Assembly: GCA_016716565.1 (NCBI GenBank)
Contig: JADJWC010000003.1
Location: forward strand, 496,001 to 560,000
Length of the DNA stretch: 64,000 nt
Reading direction: 5' to 3'
DNA from: a bacterium
GTDB lineage: Bacteria; Bacteroidota; Ignavibacteria; Ignavibacteriales; Ignavibacteriaceae
The notes beneath the pieces were generated by a model. It worked only from the letters and a program-made list of their open reading frames with translations, made no database searches and had not been told where the DNA came from. Every line of letters starts with the position of its first letter. Within the stretch, counting starts at the first letter, position 1. Shown here in pieces: positions 17,464 to 27,215 of this stretch. Made by a program: the position numbers and the translations under genes.

Positions 17464-18603
17464 ATGAAAACAAATATTAATTCAAAACTAATTCTCACAT
17501 CAGTAGTTTTAATATCGTCCTTATTTACCGGCTGGGGTTACATTGGTCACAGAATTATTAATTACAACACGATTCTTTCTGCTCTTCCTCAAATGGAATT
17601 CTTCGATACCTGGGCTGATTCTATCAGAGCACACGGCTCTGATGCAGATTACAGAAAATCCTGGGATCCGGATGAAGCTCCAAAGCATTATATCGACATT
17701 GATAATTACCCTGAATTTATTCTAACTGGTACTATACCTCAGGATTTTGACTCGCTTGTTACCTTGCATGGTTATTCATTTGTAATGGAGCAGGGAATAC
17801 TTCCGTGGGCAATAATCAAAACTGCTGACTCACTTCAAACATTATTTGAACTGAATGATATGCACACAGCAATGCTGATTGCTGCAGATCTCGGTCATTA
17901 CATAGGCGATGCTCATATGCCTTTACACATAACGAGAAATTATAACGGACAGTATACTAATCAATATGGTGTTCATTCAAGATATGAATCGAATTTAATT
18001 CAGACTTTCCAATCGCAGATAGTATATAGTGGAGATACACTTCAATATATAGAGAACCTACCTGATTTTGTGTTTGAGATGATTTATAACAATTATCAAT
18101 ATGTTGACTCAGTACTTTATGCTGATTCAGTTGCTGAAGCTTATGCCGGTAATCATAATAGTACGACTTACTACAATAAATTCTGGGAACTTGCGAAAGG
18201 ATTCACCATAGGTTTATTTCAAAAAGCATCATACAAATTAACGTGTGTAATTTATACAGCCTGGCAGAATGCTGGAAACACTACGAATATTTCCGGCAAT
18301 GAAAATCATCTGCCATCGGGATTTATTTTATCGCAGAACTATCCTAACCCGTTTAATCCGTCAACAAAAATAAAATATTCAATCTCAAGTGTCATTGCGA
18401 ACGAAGTGAAGCAATCTCAAATTGTTTCTCTGAGAGTTTATGATGTATTGGGTAACGAAATAGAAACTCTTGTCGACGAAGAAAAATCCGCAGGCACTTA
18501 TGAAATAACTTGGTATGCAGAAGGATTACCAAGTGGAGTATATTTTTATAGACTTCAGACTGGAAGCTTTATTGAGACTAAAAAGATGCTTCTACTCAAA
18601 TAG
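17464..18603 (+). CDS. Secreted S1/P1-type nuclease (zinc phospholipase C fold) with T9SS tail
   Basis: A 379-residue protein. After a signal peptide (LILTSVVLISSLFTG) the mature protein begins WGYIGHRIIN, the N-terminal tryptophan and histidine that bind zinc in S1/P1 nucleases and bacterial phospholipase C. Further ligands appear in HYIDIDNYPEF and LGHYIGDAHMPLH, and the late HNSTTYYNKFW segment. It should cleave single-stranded nucleic acid or phosphodiesters outside the cell. Residues about 285-379 are the T9SS sorting domain (LSQNYPNPFNPSTKIKYS to KKMLLLK). Within this domain sits VIANEVKQSQ, encoded by a short mobile repeat (18391-18418) that keeps the frame. Confidence 0.85.
   Translation: MKTNINSKLILTSVVLISSLFTGWGYIGHRIINYNTILSALPQMEFFDTWADSIRAHGSDADYRKSWDPDEAPKHYIDIDNYPEFILTGTIPQDFDSLVTLHGYSFVMEQGILPWAIIKTADSLQTLFELNDMHTAMLIAADLGHYIGDAHMPLHITRNYNGQYTNQYGVHSRYESNLIQTFQSQIVYSGDTLQYIENLPDFVFEMIYNNYQYVDSVLYADSVAEAYAGNHNSTTYYNKFWELAKGFTIGLFQKASYKLTCVIYTAWQNAGNTTNISGNENHLPSGFILSQNYPNPFNPSTKIKYSISSVIANEVKQSQIVSLRVYDVLGNEIETLVDEEKSAGTYEITWYAEGLPSGVYFYRLQTGSFIETKKMLLLK
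18391..18418 (+). repeat. Short mobile palindromic-type repeat inserted in frame in the nuclease gene
   Basis: GTCATTGCGAACGAAGTGAA followed by GCAATCTC, a partially palindromic sequence (TTGCG...GCAA) seen scattered through many Bacteroidota-related genomes, where it gives spurious VIANEVKQS or CHCERSEAIS peptides. Here it is translated inside the sorting domain, between NPSTKIKYSIS and VSLRVYDVLG, where sister domains have only a few residues. Confidence 0.75.
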
Positions 18604-18733
18604 TATTTTAAAGAATCATTTTTGCGGGAGTGAAAAGATTTTCTTTTTATGAGCCAAAAATCCGACCAGCTTTCTCTATTCAAAATTTATTTTAAAATCC
18701 AGCCAATCCGAATTCTATAACGCTTATTACTAA

Positions 18734-19687
18734 TTAACTGTTCTTCACTTTAATAATCTCTGCGGCAATGCTTATAGCAATTTCTTCCGGTGTTTCGGCT
18801 TCTATTTCAAGTCCGATTGGTGTATGCACTTTTTTCAGAAGTTCACTATCTACGCCTTCGCCCGTCAATGCATCAAATATACTTTTTATTTTTCTTTGAC
18901 TTCCCATCATTCCAATGTATTTGACATTTTTATTTATAACAGATTTTAAAGTATCCTTATCACCTGCGTGCATTGGGGTAACAATTGTAACGAAAGATCT
19001 TTCACTTTCAATAATCTTACTTCCGATTTCTTCATATTTACAAATTATGATTTCATCCGCAAACTTGTTTTGCTCAATTGTATAAACATTTTCGCGATGA
19101 TCAAATACGATTACGTAAAAGCCAAGTGATTTCATAACTCGTGAGACTGCAAGACCAACATGTCCGCTGCCTGCGATGTAGGTAATTAATGGTAACCCTA
19201 AATTTTCAATGTAATTCCAATCTTCATCATTGTTGTAATGAAAAAAAATTGGATGGATATTTTCAGTTTGCTGATATTCAATTTTAACTGGCATAACTGA
19301 AAGTTTTCCATTTTGCTTTTGACTTATAGATGAAAGTATGTTTTCAATTGTCTGGACAAGTGAGTTATCAATAACACTGAAAATTATTGTCTGATAACCA
19401 CCGCAAATCAATCCAGATTTTTCAAAATTGGTTTTATCTGAATGATGAAGTTTTTTAATCAGCCGAGTTTCTTTGCCAAAGAGAAGATCAAGTGAATAAT
19501 CAATCATATCTTTTTCCATTATACCGCCGCCAATAGTGCCGATCATTTCTGCATCTTCAGTCACTGCCATCTTAAATCCCTGTTTCCCGGGAGATGAATT
19601 TGATGATTCCGCAACTATCATCAGTATAATTTTTTTAGCAGAGTTGATTTGCTTTAATATAAAATTCCAGAAATATGTTTCATTCAT
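18734..19687 (-). CDS. xdhC: XdhC/CoxI-family molybdenum-enzyme maturation factor
   Basis: A 317-residue cytosolic protein that in related systems holds sulfurated molybdenum cofactor and inserts it into xanthine dehydrogenase. The N-terminal XdhC/CoxI domain shows SNSSPGKQGFKMAV and GTIGGGIMEKDM; the C-terminal Rossmann domain shows TYIAGSGHVGLAVSRVMKSLGF, VTPMHAGDKDTL and YIGMMGSQRK, ending with the PIGLEI-x-AETPEEIAISI signature. Both domains are full length. It lies 25 nt behind xdhB and completes an xdhA-xdhB-xdhC operon. The order and spacing make function in this xanthine dehydrogenase very likely. Confidence 0.92.
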   Translation of the reverse strand: MNETYFWNFILKQINSAKKIILMIVAESSNSSPGKQGFKMAVTEDAEMIGTIGGGIMEKDMIDYSLDLLFGKETRLIKKLHHSDKTNFEKSGLICGGYQTIIFSVIDNSLVQTIENILSSISQKQNGKLSVMPVKIEYQQTENIHPIFFHYNNDEDWNYIENLGLPLITYIAGSGHVGLAVSRVMKSLGFYVIVFDHRENVYTIEQNKFADEIIICKYEEIGSKIIESERSFVTIVTPMHAGDKDTLKSVINKNVKYIGMMGSQRKIKSIFDALTGEGVDSELLKKVHTPIGLEIEAETPEEIAISIAAEIIKVKNS

Positions 19688-19712
19688 AAAAAATGTCGAT
19701 GGTTTAACAAAT

Positions 19713-21989
19713 TCAAGTGGTTATTGGGCCATCAATTTTACTATAAAGATTCATCAATACTTTTTCGGGTGTAATCGGAGCATTGATCTCAAATTCATTC
19801 TTAGGTCTGAATGCCTTCATCGCATTTAATATTGCAAAGTATGCACCAATGCCATACATCAATGGCGGTTCCCCGATTGCTTTTGAATTAAAAGGTCCAT
19901 AATGATTTTCTGAATCTTCTAAAAAAACAACTTCTATTTCTTTCGGTGAAGAATAAATATCAGGGACTTTATAAGTAGAAAGACTATTAGACAATAATTT
20001 TCCTTCGTTAGAATGGACAACTTCTTCGACAGTCAACCAGCCTATTCCCTGAACAATACCTCCTTCTGCTTGTCCAAGATCAATGACAGGATTTAAACTC
20101 TTTCCAAAGTCGTGAACAACTTTTACTGAATCAATGGTGTAAGTTCCGCGCAAGCAATCAAGTGTAACTGTAGTTATTCCTGTTCCATAAACATGATATG
20201 CAAACGGTTTGCCTTTATTCGTCCCTCTATCAAAATAAATATTAGGAGTTGCGTAATATGCTTGCGAAGACAAACTTATTCTTTTTTGATAAGCTATTTT
20301 GACAAGATCATTCCATAATAATTTTGATTTTATTCCTTGATGAAATATTACTTCATCCTTCAATTCCAACTCGCTTGCTTCTGCTGCTTTTAACTCTTCC
20401 GTTGCAACTTTGAGCAGTCTTTCCAGAATATTTTTACTCGCAAGAATTGCAGCATTCCCATTTAAATCTGCGCCGCTGCTTGCTGCAGTTGCTGAAGTGT
20501 TTGCTATTCTAGTTGTATTTGTAGTTTCAATTCTTATTTTATCTTTGGAAACAGACAAAGTATTTGCGACTGCAATTTTGATTTTTTCATTTACACCTTG
20601 TCCCATTTCAACAGCTGCCGTGCTTACTCCGATACTTCCATCTGTGTAAACATGAACTAATGCACTTGCCTGATTCAGAAAAGTGTTTGTGAAAGAAATA
20701 CCAAAACAAATCGGCATTACAGCAATGCCTTTTTTAAATTGATAATTTTTCTTGTTAAAGTCTTCTACTTCTTTCTTTAATTTTTTAAAATCATATTTTT
20801 CTTCAGCATTTGTCCAGCATTTCTCCGCATAACATTTATCTGCCTTTTGTCCATAATAAAATGAATCGCCTTCTTTAAGAAGATTCTTTTTTTGAATTTC
20901 TTGAGCATCGACTCCCATTATCTCTGCGGCTTTATGAATTGCAGCTTCAATTACAAATTTTCCCTGCGGACCGCCAAAACCTCTGAAAGCAGTATTTGGT
21001 GGAAGATTTGTTTTGCAGCTAATACCTGTTGTCTTTACGTTTGGAATAAAATAACTGTTCGTGGCATGGAATAATGTTCTATCAAGAATTGCAGGAGAAA
21101 GATCCGCTACTGCACCTGCATTTTGATAATAAGTTGCTTCATATGCTAATATTTTCCCATCAGATGTTAAACCGATTTTATAATCTGATGAATAAGGATG
21201 ACGCTTTCCTGTCATTCTGATGTCATCCATTCGGTTTAGAACGAGCTTTACAGGTTTATTTAATTTATGTGCAGCAAGTGCACTCATTACAGCCCAGTGT
21301 GTTGCCTGATCTTCTTTACCACCGAATGCACCACCTAATCGTAAAACATCAACTTCGATATTATTCATATCAACTGCAAGAATTCTTGCGACAGTCCTTT
21401 GTACTGTTGTTGGACTTTGAGTTGCAGAAAATATTTTTATCTTTCCACCTTCCTGAGGAACAGAAACTGAGCCTTGTGTTTCTAAATAGAGATGTTCCTG
21501 CCCTCCCGTTTCAACTTTTCCTTCAACAATGATATCACAATTGCTCCACGCTTCATCAACATTGCCAAAAGAAAATATTCTAGGCGGCATTATCAGCTGA
21601 CCTTTTGCGTAGGCTTCACGAGGGTCAAAAATTGCGGTCAAAGGATCGTAATCAATCTTAATTTTCTTGACTGCTTTTTGTGCTGTCACAATTGAGTCTG
21701 CGACTACAATTCCAATTGGTTCACTTACAAATTGAACTTCATCCTCTGAAAAAAGAGTTTCATCAGGTATAATTCCACCAACCTGGTTAACACCGGGAAT
21801 ATCTTTTGCAGTAAAAAAAGCTTTTACTCCAGAGATTGATTTTGCTTCATCGATATTAATATTTAGAATTTTTCCATGAGCAATTGTTGAATCAAAAACA
21901 GCAGCGTATAGTGTTCCTGCGGGAACAATTAAGTCATCAATAAACTGCGACTCACCACGAACATGTTTTTCTATATCTGTGTTTCTCAT
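19713..21989 (-). CDS. xdhB: Xanthine dehydrogenase, molybdopterin subunit
   Basis: A 758-residue large subunit of a two-chain xanthine dehydrogenase that oxidises hypoxanthine and xanthine to urate. Molybdenum-site motifs are all visible: GGAFGGKE, the TAFRGFGGPQG loop whose arginine orients substrate, TSATAASSGADLNG, and KAIGEPPLM with the catalytic glutamate. The HLYLET segment holds the other substrate-binding glutamate. These residues favour a purine hydroxylase over CO dehydrogenase or an aldehyde oxidoreductase. The start codon overlaps the xdhA stop by 4 nt (ATGA at 21986-21989), indicating translational coupling. The sequence shows no frame problems. Confidence 0.94.
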   Translation of the reverse strand: MRNTDIEKHVRGESQFIDDLIVPAGTLYAAVFDSTIAHGKILNINIDEAKSISGVKAFFTAKDIPGVNQVGGIIPDETLFSEDEVQFVSEPIGIVVADSIVTAQKAVKKIKIDYDPLTAIFDPREAYAKGQLIMPPRIFSFGNVDEAWSNCDIIVEGKVETGGQEHLYLETQGSVSVPQEGGKIKIFSATQSPTTVQRTVARILAVDMNNIEVDVLRLGGAFGGKEDQATHWAVMSALAAHKLNKPVKLVLNRMDDIRMTGKRHPYSSDYKIGLTSDGKILAYEATYYQNAGAVADLSPAILDRTLFHATNSYFIPNVKTTGISCKTNLPPNTAFRGFGGPQGKFVIEAAIHKAAEIMGVDAQEIQKKNLLKEGDSFYYGQKADKCYAEKCWTNAEEKYDFKKLKKEVEDFNKKNYQFKKGIAVMPICFGISFTNTFLNQASALVHVYTDGSIGVSTAAVEMGQGVNEKIKIAVANTLSVSKDKIRIETTNTTRIANTSATAASSGADLNGNAAILASKNILERLLKVATEELKAAEASELELKDEVIFHQGIKSKLLWNDLVKIAYQKRISLSSQAYYATPNIYFDRGTNKGKPFAYHVYGTGITTVTLDCLRGTYTIDSVKVVHDFGKSLNPVIDLGQAEGGIVQGIGWLTVEEVVHSNEGKLLSNSLSTYKVPDIYSSPKEIEVVFLEDSENHYGPFNSKAIGEPPLMYGIGAYFAILNAMKAFRPKNEFEINAPITPEKVLMNLYSKIDGPITT

Positions 21990-23402
21990 ATCAGAGCTTC
22001 AACATTTATTAGTTTCGGAAATAATTCTATAAAGTGAGCTTTAAATAATTGATTTAATAATAATCTCTTATAATCTTCACTCCCTCTTATATCGCTGATT
22101 GGTGAAATTTCTGATTGAATGATTGAAAGTGCTTTAACTAAAATATTATTTTCAATTTCTTTTCCGATCAAGAACTTAGATGTCTCTTCTAAATAGAAAG
22201 GAATCGGTGCAACTCCACCTGCGGAGAGATGTACTTCTTTTATAGTTTCGTTTACTACTTCTAGATATATTGCAGAATTTACACTCGCTATATCAAGATG
22301 TACGCTTTGAAACTTTTTCAAAATTGAAATGTGAATTTTCTGAGGAAAGATTGAACTCAATGAATTCTAAATATTCATCATCCGATTTATCTAATTTTTT
22401 ATAACCTTTATAAAAATCTTTCAATAGAATATTTCTCTGCTTCGATCCGTTGTTCAAAATAACAGATGAATTTAAAGCAAGAAAGAAAACTGTCATATCA
22501 CCAATTGGTGAAGCATTAATAATATTTCCTCCAATTGTTGCGCTATTTCTGATTGGCAAAGAAGCCATCAAATTCATAAAACTTTCAAGCCTGGGAAAAT
22601 GTTTCTGAAAAACAGAGGAGTTTTTAATCATTTCAAAAGATGTTCCAGCACCCACACGACAAACATTATCATTAAAATTTATGTAAGAAAGATTTTTATC
22701 TTTTATAAAAGTGATTTGTTTTTCTAAAAGTTCATCGGGTTTCTGAACGAATAGATCTGTTCCGCCAGCTACAAAATATTTAGCGACTTTATTGTATCCG
22801 TTTGAATCATCGCTTTTTAGTCTTCTCAGTCTTTCAGGAATTTCTGTGAAATAATCTGGAAGAATGTTATTATTTACTAAGAATGAAATTCTATCTGACT
22901 CATTTATTGCTTGTGAAGGTAATCTTTTTAAAATATTGTCAACTGTTCTTTTAATCGAAGAGTAACCTGTGCAGCGGCAGATATTACCAGCAATTGAATT
23001 TACAGCTTTATCAATATTGTAAACATCATTATTAATTAGATAACCGGTGAGAGAAACAATAAAACCAGGCGTACAGAATCCACACTGAGACGCACCTTCA
23101 TTAATAAAATCGTTCTGAATATGAGTACGATTATTTGAAGTTAGTCCTTCAATTGTAACGGTGTGAGTATTCTTTAAATTTCCGAGTGGAAGCAGACAGG
23201 AATTAACAGTGTGATATTCAAGTTTATTATTCCTAAAATATCCGACTAAAACTGTGCATGCACCGCAATCACCTTCTTTACAACCTTCCTTCGTTCCTGT
23301 AAGGTGCATTTGTTTTCTGATAAAATCCAGAAGTACAATTGCTGGATTAATCTTAACAGAAATTAATTCATTATTTAATATGAATTTTATTTCTTCTAAC
23401 AT
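21986..23402 (-). CDS. xdhA: Xanthine dehydrogenase, FeS/FAD subunit, frameshifted
   Basis: Small subunit carrying two [2Fe-2S] clusters and FAD. The plant-type cluster motif is GCKEGDCGACTVL, the second cluster is CGFCTPG with CRCTGY, and the FAD-binding domain shows YFVAGGTDLFV and ATIGGNIINASPIGDM. The frame breaks near 22296-22306, between KVSKR and LDIASVNSAIYLEV; removing one base gives KRHLDIASVN and a protein of about 471 residues, the expected length. The region downstream remains well conserved (LSAGGVAPIP), so a sequence error is plausible. It is the first gene of the xdh operon; the 402-nt region upstream separates it from a divergent redoxin gene. Confidence 0.9.
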
Positions 23403-23804
23403 TTAGTAAACTAGATTATAATCACGAATGCAATTTATCTAAAAATTATAAAAATAATCACGGATTGAATTTCTTATATCTTAAGAAAAAAGAATTTATC
23501 GATTTTGAATCTCTTGGCTTGCAGGATTCGTAAAAGAGTTTTGTCTTTGATTTGTAATAAGGGATTAAAATATTTTTTGCATAATTATCGTCCACACAAT
23601 TCAATACAAATGTGTTTTTATTTGCTAATTACAAATCGATTGCCTTTGACTTTGGTAAAAAATTGATTCAAGTTTCATATAGAAATATTTTTCTTCTCCG
23701 TGAGGGCACGAGTACAGCCAAATTTAATTATCGAAGACTGCATCCCCAATACTCTCCCGAAGCACAAAATTCAGTAGTCATTTAATTAAGAATCGGAGGC
23801 TGAG
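23403..23804. other. Divergent intergenic region between xdhA and a redoxin gene
   Basis: 402 nt, AT-rich, without a gene. It should hold the xdh promoter (minus) and the promoter at 23663-23691 (plus). A ribosome binding site-like CGGAGG at 23792-23797 precedes the next ATG. No obvious operator palindrome was found. Confidence 0.6.
23663..23691 (+). promoter_or_regulatory. Predicted sigma-70-type promoter of the redoxin gene
   Basis: TTGATT (23663-23668), a 17-nt spacer, and TATTTT (23686-23691). This would give a leader of about 105 nt before the ATG at 23805. Confidence 0.45.
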
Positions 23805-24515
23805 ATGATTCACAGAGTTTATATTCTTTTCACAATCGTTGTATTTTTTAGTGCAAATAGTCTTTCTCAAAAAAAACCTCTCGATCTAGCAATAATCGGT
23901 GAACCATTAAAAGAATTCAGCCTACCAATCTATAATGGAGGCATTTTTCAGCTTTCAGATGCAGCTGGAAAAAATATTTTATTGGTTTTTCCCAGGGGTT
24001 ATTATGATAAAGACGTTTGGTGTGACATCTGTGCTTATGAATATCTGGATCTTGTGGATGAATTTTCCAACAAAAATCTTGCTGAAAAATATAACCTCGA
24101 GTTAGTTTTTGTTTTACCATATGACACAAGTACAATTCGAAAATGGTTGGAAGAAATACCTGATGTCTATGCAGGTCTGGAAGCTGGCAAACATCTGCCG
24201 GATACTTTAACAAATGAAAAATCAAAGACATGGGTACATTTTGCAAATAAACATTACCCCAAAACTTTTTCCATCAAAAAAGGTGAAACACCTCAACCGT
24301 TTATAATATTATCAGACGAAAAACACGAGCTTTCTGAAAGATTAGATATTTTTAGGACCGAATGGTGGGGGACAAAGGTTGATCAAAATATTCCCGCATT
24401 AATTCTATTGGATACAGAAGGTAAGGTAGTTTTCAAATATATAAGTCAGCATACTATTGACAGACCTTCTTCAAAATACTTGATAAAAATTATCGACACA
24501 ATGATTGTTAAATGA
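23805..24515 (+). CDS. Exported redoxin (AhpC/TSA-like) domain protein
   Basis: A 236-residue protein with an N-terminal signal peptide (VYILFTIVVFFSANSLSQ). The mature part has a thioredoxin-like fold: IGEPLKEFSLPIYNGG, then ILLVFPRGYYDKDVWCDICAYEY, where the C-x-x-C pair takes the place of the peroxiredoxin/TlpA active site, and later NIPALILLDTEGKVVFKY. A periplasmic thiol or peroxide role is inferred. Between the active site and the last strand there is an insertion of about 80 residues (KWLEEIPDVYAGLEAGK and beyond), longer than in simple peroxiredoxins. The gene is preceded by CGGAGG. It may share a regulon with the membrane protein gene 268 nt downstream. Confidence 0.7.
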   Translation: MIHRVYILFTIVVFFSANSLSQKKPLDLAIIGEPLKEFSLPIYNGGIFQLSDAAGKNILLVFPRGYYDKDVWCDICAYEYLDLVDEFSNKNLAEKYNLELVFVLPYDTSTIRKWLEEIPDVYAGLEAGKHLPDTLTNEKSKTWVHFANKHYPKTFSIKKGETPQPFIILSDEKHELSERLDIFRTEWWGTKVDQNIPALILLDTEGKVVFKYISQHTIDRPSSKYLIKIIDTMIVK

Positions 24516-24783
24516 AATTTCCGTATCAAAATATCTTGGTAGATATCGGATTTGCTCTAAACTGATTATATAGAGTTTATTTGCTATCATAATGCTTTAA
24601 GGATTACTTTGAAAATTTCTTAACCGTGATAATAAGTAAGATCAAAAAATAAATACTTCTAAATCCTACGGGAGTCAATCGCTGTAGAATGTTAGTCAGT
24701 AATATTTTGAAATTACTCAAGAACAAACTCCCCGGGGCAGAGGTTTTGAAAATAACTCTTTCAACTTTTTATGGAGGTCTGAT

Positions 24784-25794
24784 ATGTCACACAAAATTTT
24801 TATTCTCGTTGCGATAGTCATTTTCTTTAATGTGATAATTTACTCCCAAGAATCGGAAGAATATGATTACACAAAAGATCCTGAAGTTCTCAAAGCAATA
24901 GATGATGCTATGGATAGTCCGATATCTGAGCTTTTTGTTCTTTGGAACCAGTTAGATTGGAAACAAGTTACTTTTCCTCAGCCAGCAAACAGGCTTCATC
25001 CTTTTAAACCTAATACAAGGCGCGCTGAATGGGCAAGTGTTTACACGTTGATGCCAACCTTTCCTATACCTCTTGGAAGCTGGAATTGGGTAAACCGAAT
25101 TTTATTTCAATGGCCGACAATTCCTCTTAAAGAAGAAGTGGGTAAATTATTCAGTATAACTCCCGGAGGTGGACAGGTTATCGGTGATACAGCTTTGGTC
25201 AATCTTATTCGAGATCCGTTTGGCAAAACAACTGGATTCGGTGATATGGTTTACTTAGGATTATTCGGACCGAAGCTTGGTTATAAAATGGAAGATGCCA
25301 GCATAATCTGGGCAGTTGGTCCAACCGTTATTTTACCAACAGCAAGTAAAGATATTCTCGGAACAGGAAAGTGGTGCGCAGGACCTGCCGGAGTTATTGT
25401 TTATAATGGCAGCAGCTGGAAGTACGGAATTTTCTGGCAGCAATGGTGGAGCTTTGCGGGTGAAGAAAACCGGGCTGATGTTAATATGTCAAACGTTCAA
25501 TACTTCATTTATTATACACCTGATCCAAACTGGGCATTCGGGATGAGTCCAAATTTTACAATTAACTGGAATGCTGCACCTGAGGATCAATTAACTTTTC
25601 CAATTGGTTTTGGGTTCAATAAAACAGTTTACATCGGTCCGCTACCAATTTCTATTGGTGTTGAATGGTATTACTCAATTAAAACACCTGAGTATGCACC
25701 TGGAGTTTCTCAAGGTTTCAGGCTTTACATAATGCCTGCAATGCTTGCACCGTGGAGTGACCTGGCAAAACTGATAAACAGTAAAATGCAATAG
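24784..25794 (+). CDS. Predicted outer-membrane barrel protein, neuromedin U/transporter-like
   Basis: A 336-residue exported protein with signal peptide IFILVAIVIFFNVIIYSQ. The mature start is acidic, followed by tryptophan- and glycine-rich amphipathic strands (SVYTLMPTFPIPLGSWNWVN, TTGFGDMVYLGLF, AVGPTVILPTASKDILGTGKW, IGVEWYYSI). This resembles a bacterial family loosely annotated as neuromedin U or outer-membrane transporter; the function of that family is unknown. GGAGG lies 7 nt before the ATG. The neighbour upstream is an exported redoxin, which does not define a role. Confidence 0.65.
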   Translation: MSHKIFILVAIVIFFNVIIYSQESEEYDYTKDPEVLKAIDDAMDSPISELFVLWNQLDWKQVTFPQPANRLHPFKPNTRRAEWASVYTLMPTFPIPLGSWNWVNRILFQWPTIPLKEEVGKLFSITPGGGQVIGDTALVNLIRDPFGKTTGFGDMVYLGLFGPKLGYKMEDASIIWAVGPTVILPTASKDILGTGKWCAGPAGVIVYNGSSWKYGIFWQQWWSFAGEENRADVNMSNVQYFIYYTPDPNWAFGMSPNFTINWNAAPEDQLTFPIGFGFNKTVYIGPLPISIGVEWYYSIKTPEYAPGVSQGFRLYIMPAMLAPWSDLAKLINSKMQ

Positions 25795-25804
25795 ATATTT
25801 TATA

Positions 25805-25834
25805 CGATGAAAGTAACAAATTACTTTTTCATCG
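25805..25834. other. Hairpin downstream of the barrel gene
   Basis: CGATGAAAGTAA, loop CAAA, TTAC, TT bulge, TTTCATCG. A strong stem without a T tail on either strand. It may protect the 3' end of the mRNA or act as a weak terminator. Confidence 0.4.
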
Positions 25835-26021
25835 GAGAGGAGGAATTGTAGGAAATTAAAAGTTGAATTTGATTAAGGAACTGTAAGTTTCTTTAAATGC
25901 TTGAAATCTTTGTCGGAAATATTCGGCAGGGAATTCTTATTTTCAACTGAGAGCTGAATAAAACGAATTTAATAATTAATCAAGAGTGTTTCTACAGTTG
26001 CATTTTTTTCAGTTAATGATT

Positions 26022-27143
26022 TTAAACTTCGATCTCCCAAATCCTGTACCGTTTGTATCTATCTGCATTCATCAGCTCAAGACCGCGGTTCATCATATCA
26101 TTGTCTTCTAAAACCCAACTGGCTTCTCCAAGTAGAATTCCAATCTTAGCAGCACGATTTACTATCTCCCAATAGAAAATGGTATCCAATCCCTTCTTTT
26201 GATATTCAGGAATAATACCGAGTGTCAGGATTCGTGCCCATCTGATATTTTTCTTTTGAGTGAATAATTTTAAAAAATTGAATGGGAAAAGTCTGCCGTT
26301 CATCTTTCTAAAAATAAAATTATAATCCAGCATTACTAATGCAGCTCCAATTAGATTTCCATCAACCTCACCAAAAAGAACAAGTGAAGGTTCAGCGATA
26401 GGTTTCATATCTTTTGCCATTGCATCAATTTGTTCTTCCGTCATAGGAACAAAACCCCAGTTAGGTGCCCAGGCTTTGTTGTAAACGTATTTAAATTTCT
26501 CGAGATCTTTCTGAAAATTTTTCATATCAAGTTGAGAAATTTTCAAATTGTATCTTTTCCTGACTAATTCCTGTCCGCGTTTTAATTTATCGGAAGCCAT
26601 AACTTTTTCATTAACTAATTTCCATGCAAACAAATCTTTTGCTTTTTGCAGTCCGTAACCTTCACATAGTTTTATGTAATACTCAGGATTGTACGGCATT
26701 AGTAATCTCGGTGAATCATCGAAACCTTCAATCAACATTCCATAGATATCATTACTAGATGGATTTGCAGGACCTCTCATATACTTCAAACCTTTTTCTT
26801 TCATCCAGGATTTTGCTTTGTCAAACAATGCATTCGCTACCTGCTGATCGTTTATGCATTCGAAAAAACCGAATTGACCTGCATCATCTTTATGATATTT
26901 TAGATGAATTTCATTCCTGATAGCGGCGATACGTCCATCGAGTTCTCCGTTTCTATATGCAAGAAAGTACTCAGCATCAGCTCCTTTGAAGAATGGATTT
27001 TTTTGCTTGTTGAGGAGTGTTTTCTGTTCCATTAATAATGGTGGGACCCAATGACTGTTGCCTTTATAAATTTTCCACGGAAATTTTATAAACTGATTTA
27101 GTTCAGATTTTGTCGTAACCGGTTTTACTATTATTTCCTGCAT
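26022..27143 (-). CDS. GNAT-fold acyltransferase, probable bacterial ceramide synthase
   Basis: A protein of about 373 residues with an acyl-CoA N-acyltransferase fold. Recognisable parts are FPWKIYKGNSHWVPPLLMEQ, QFGFFECINDQQVANALFDKA and MRGPANPSSNDIYGMLIEGFD, a pattern I associate with the family that includes the bacterial ceramide synthase bCerS of Caulobacter. That enzyme adds a fatty acyl chain to the sphingoid base. It lies next to serine palmitoyltransferase and a CerR-like reductase, which supports the assignment. The frame opens at 27158 as MRGMMMQ; the AGAGGA in that stretch is better read as the ribosome binding site for the third ATG of the following run, at 27143. A terminator separates it from the upstream gene. 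Confidence 0.78.
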   Translation of the reverse strand: MQEIIVKPVTTKSELNQFIKFPWKIYKGNSHWVPPLLMEQKTLLNKQKNPFFKGADAEYFLAYRNGELDGRIAAIRNEIHLKYHKDDAGQFGFFECINDQQVANALFDKAKSWMKEKGLKYMRGPANPSSNDIYGMLIEGFDDSPRLLMPYNPEYYIKLCEGYGLQKAKDLFAWKLVNEKVMASDKLKRGQELVRKRYNLKISQLDMKNFQKDLEKFKYVYNKAWAPNWGFVPMTEEQIDAMAKDMKPIAEPSLVLFGEVDGNLIGAALVMLDYNFIFRKMNGRLFPFNFLKLFTQKKNIRWARILTLGIIPEYQKKGLDTIFYWEIVNRAAKIGILLGEASWVLEDNDMMNRGLELMNADRYKRYRIWEIEV

Positions 27144-27158
27144 CATCATTCCTCTCAT

Positions 27159-27196
27159 AAAAAAAGCATACCTCAGTATCTTACCAAAGTATGCTT
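27159..27196 (-). terminator. Intrinsic terminator between serine palmitoyltransferase and the acyltransferase
   Basis: On the minus strand AAGCATAC, a 17-nt loop, then GTATGCTT running into a T stretch (A run at 27159-27165 on the plus strand). It lies in the 72-nt gap between the two genes and would reduce expression of the downstream acyltransferase. Confidence 0.75.
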
Positions 27197-27215
27197 CATC
27201 ATTTTAAAATATGAT

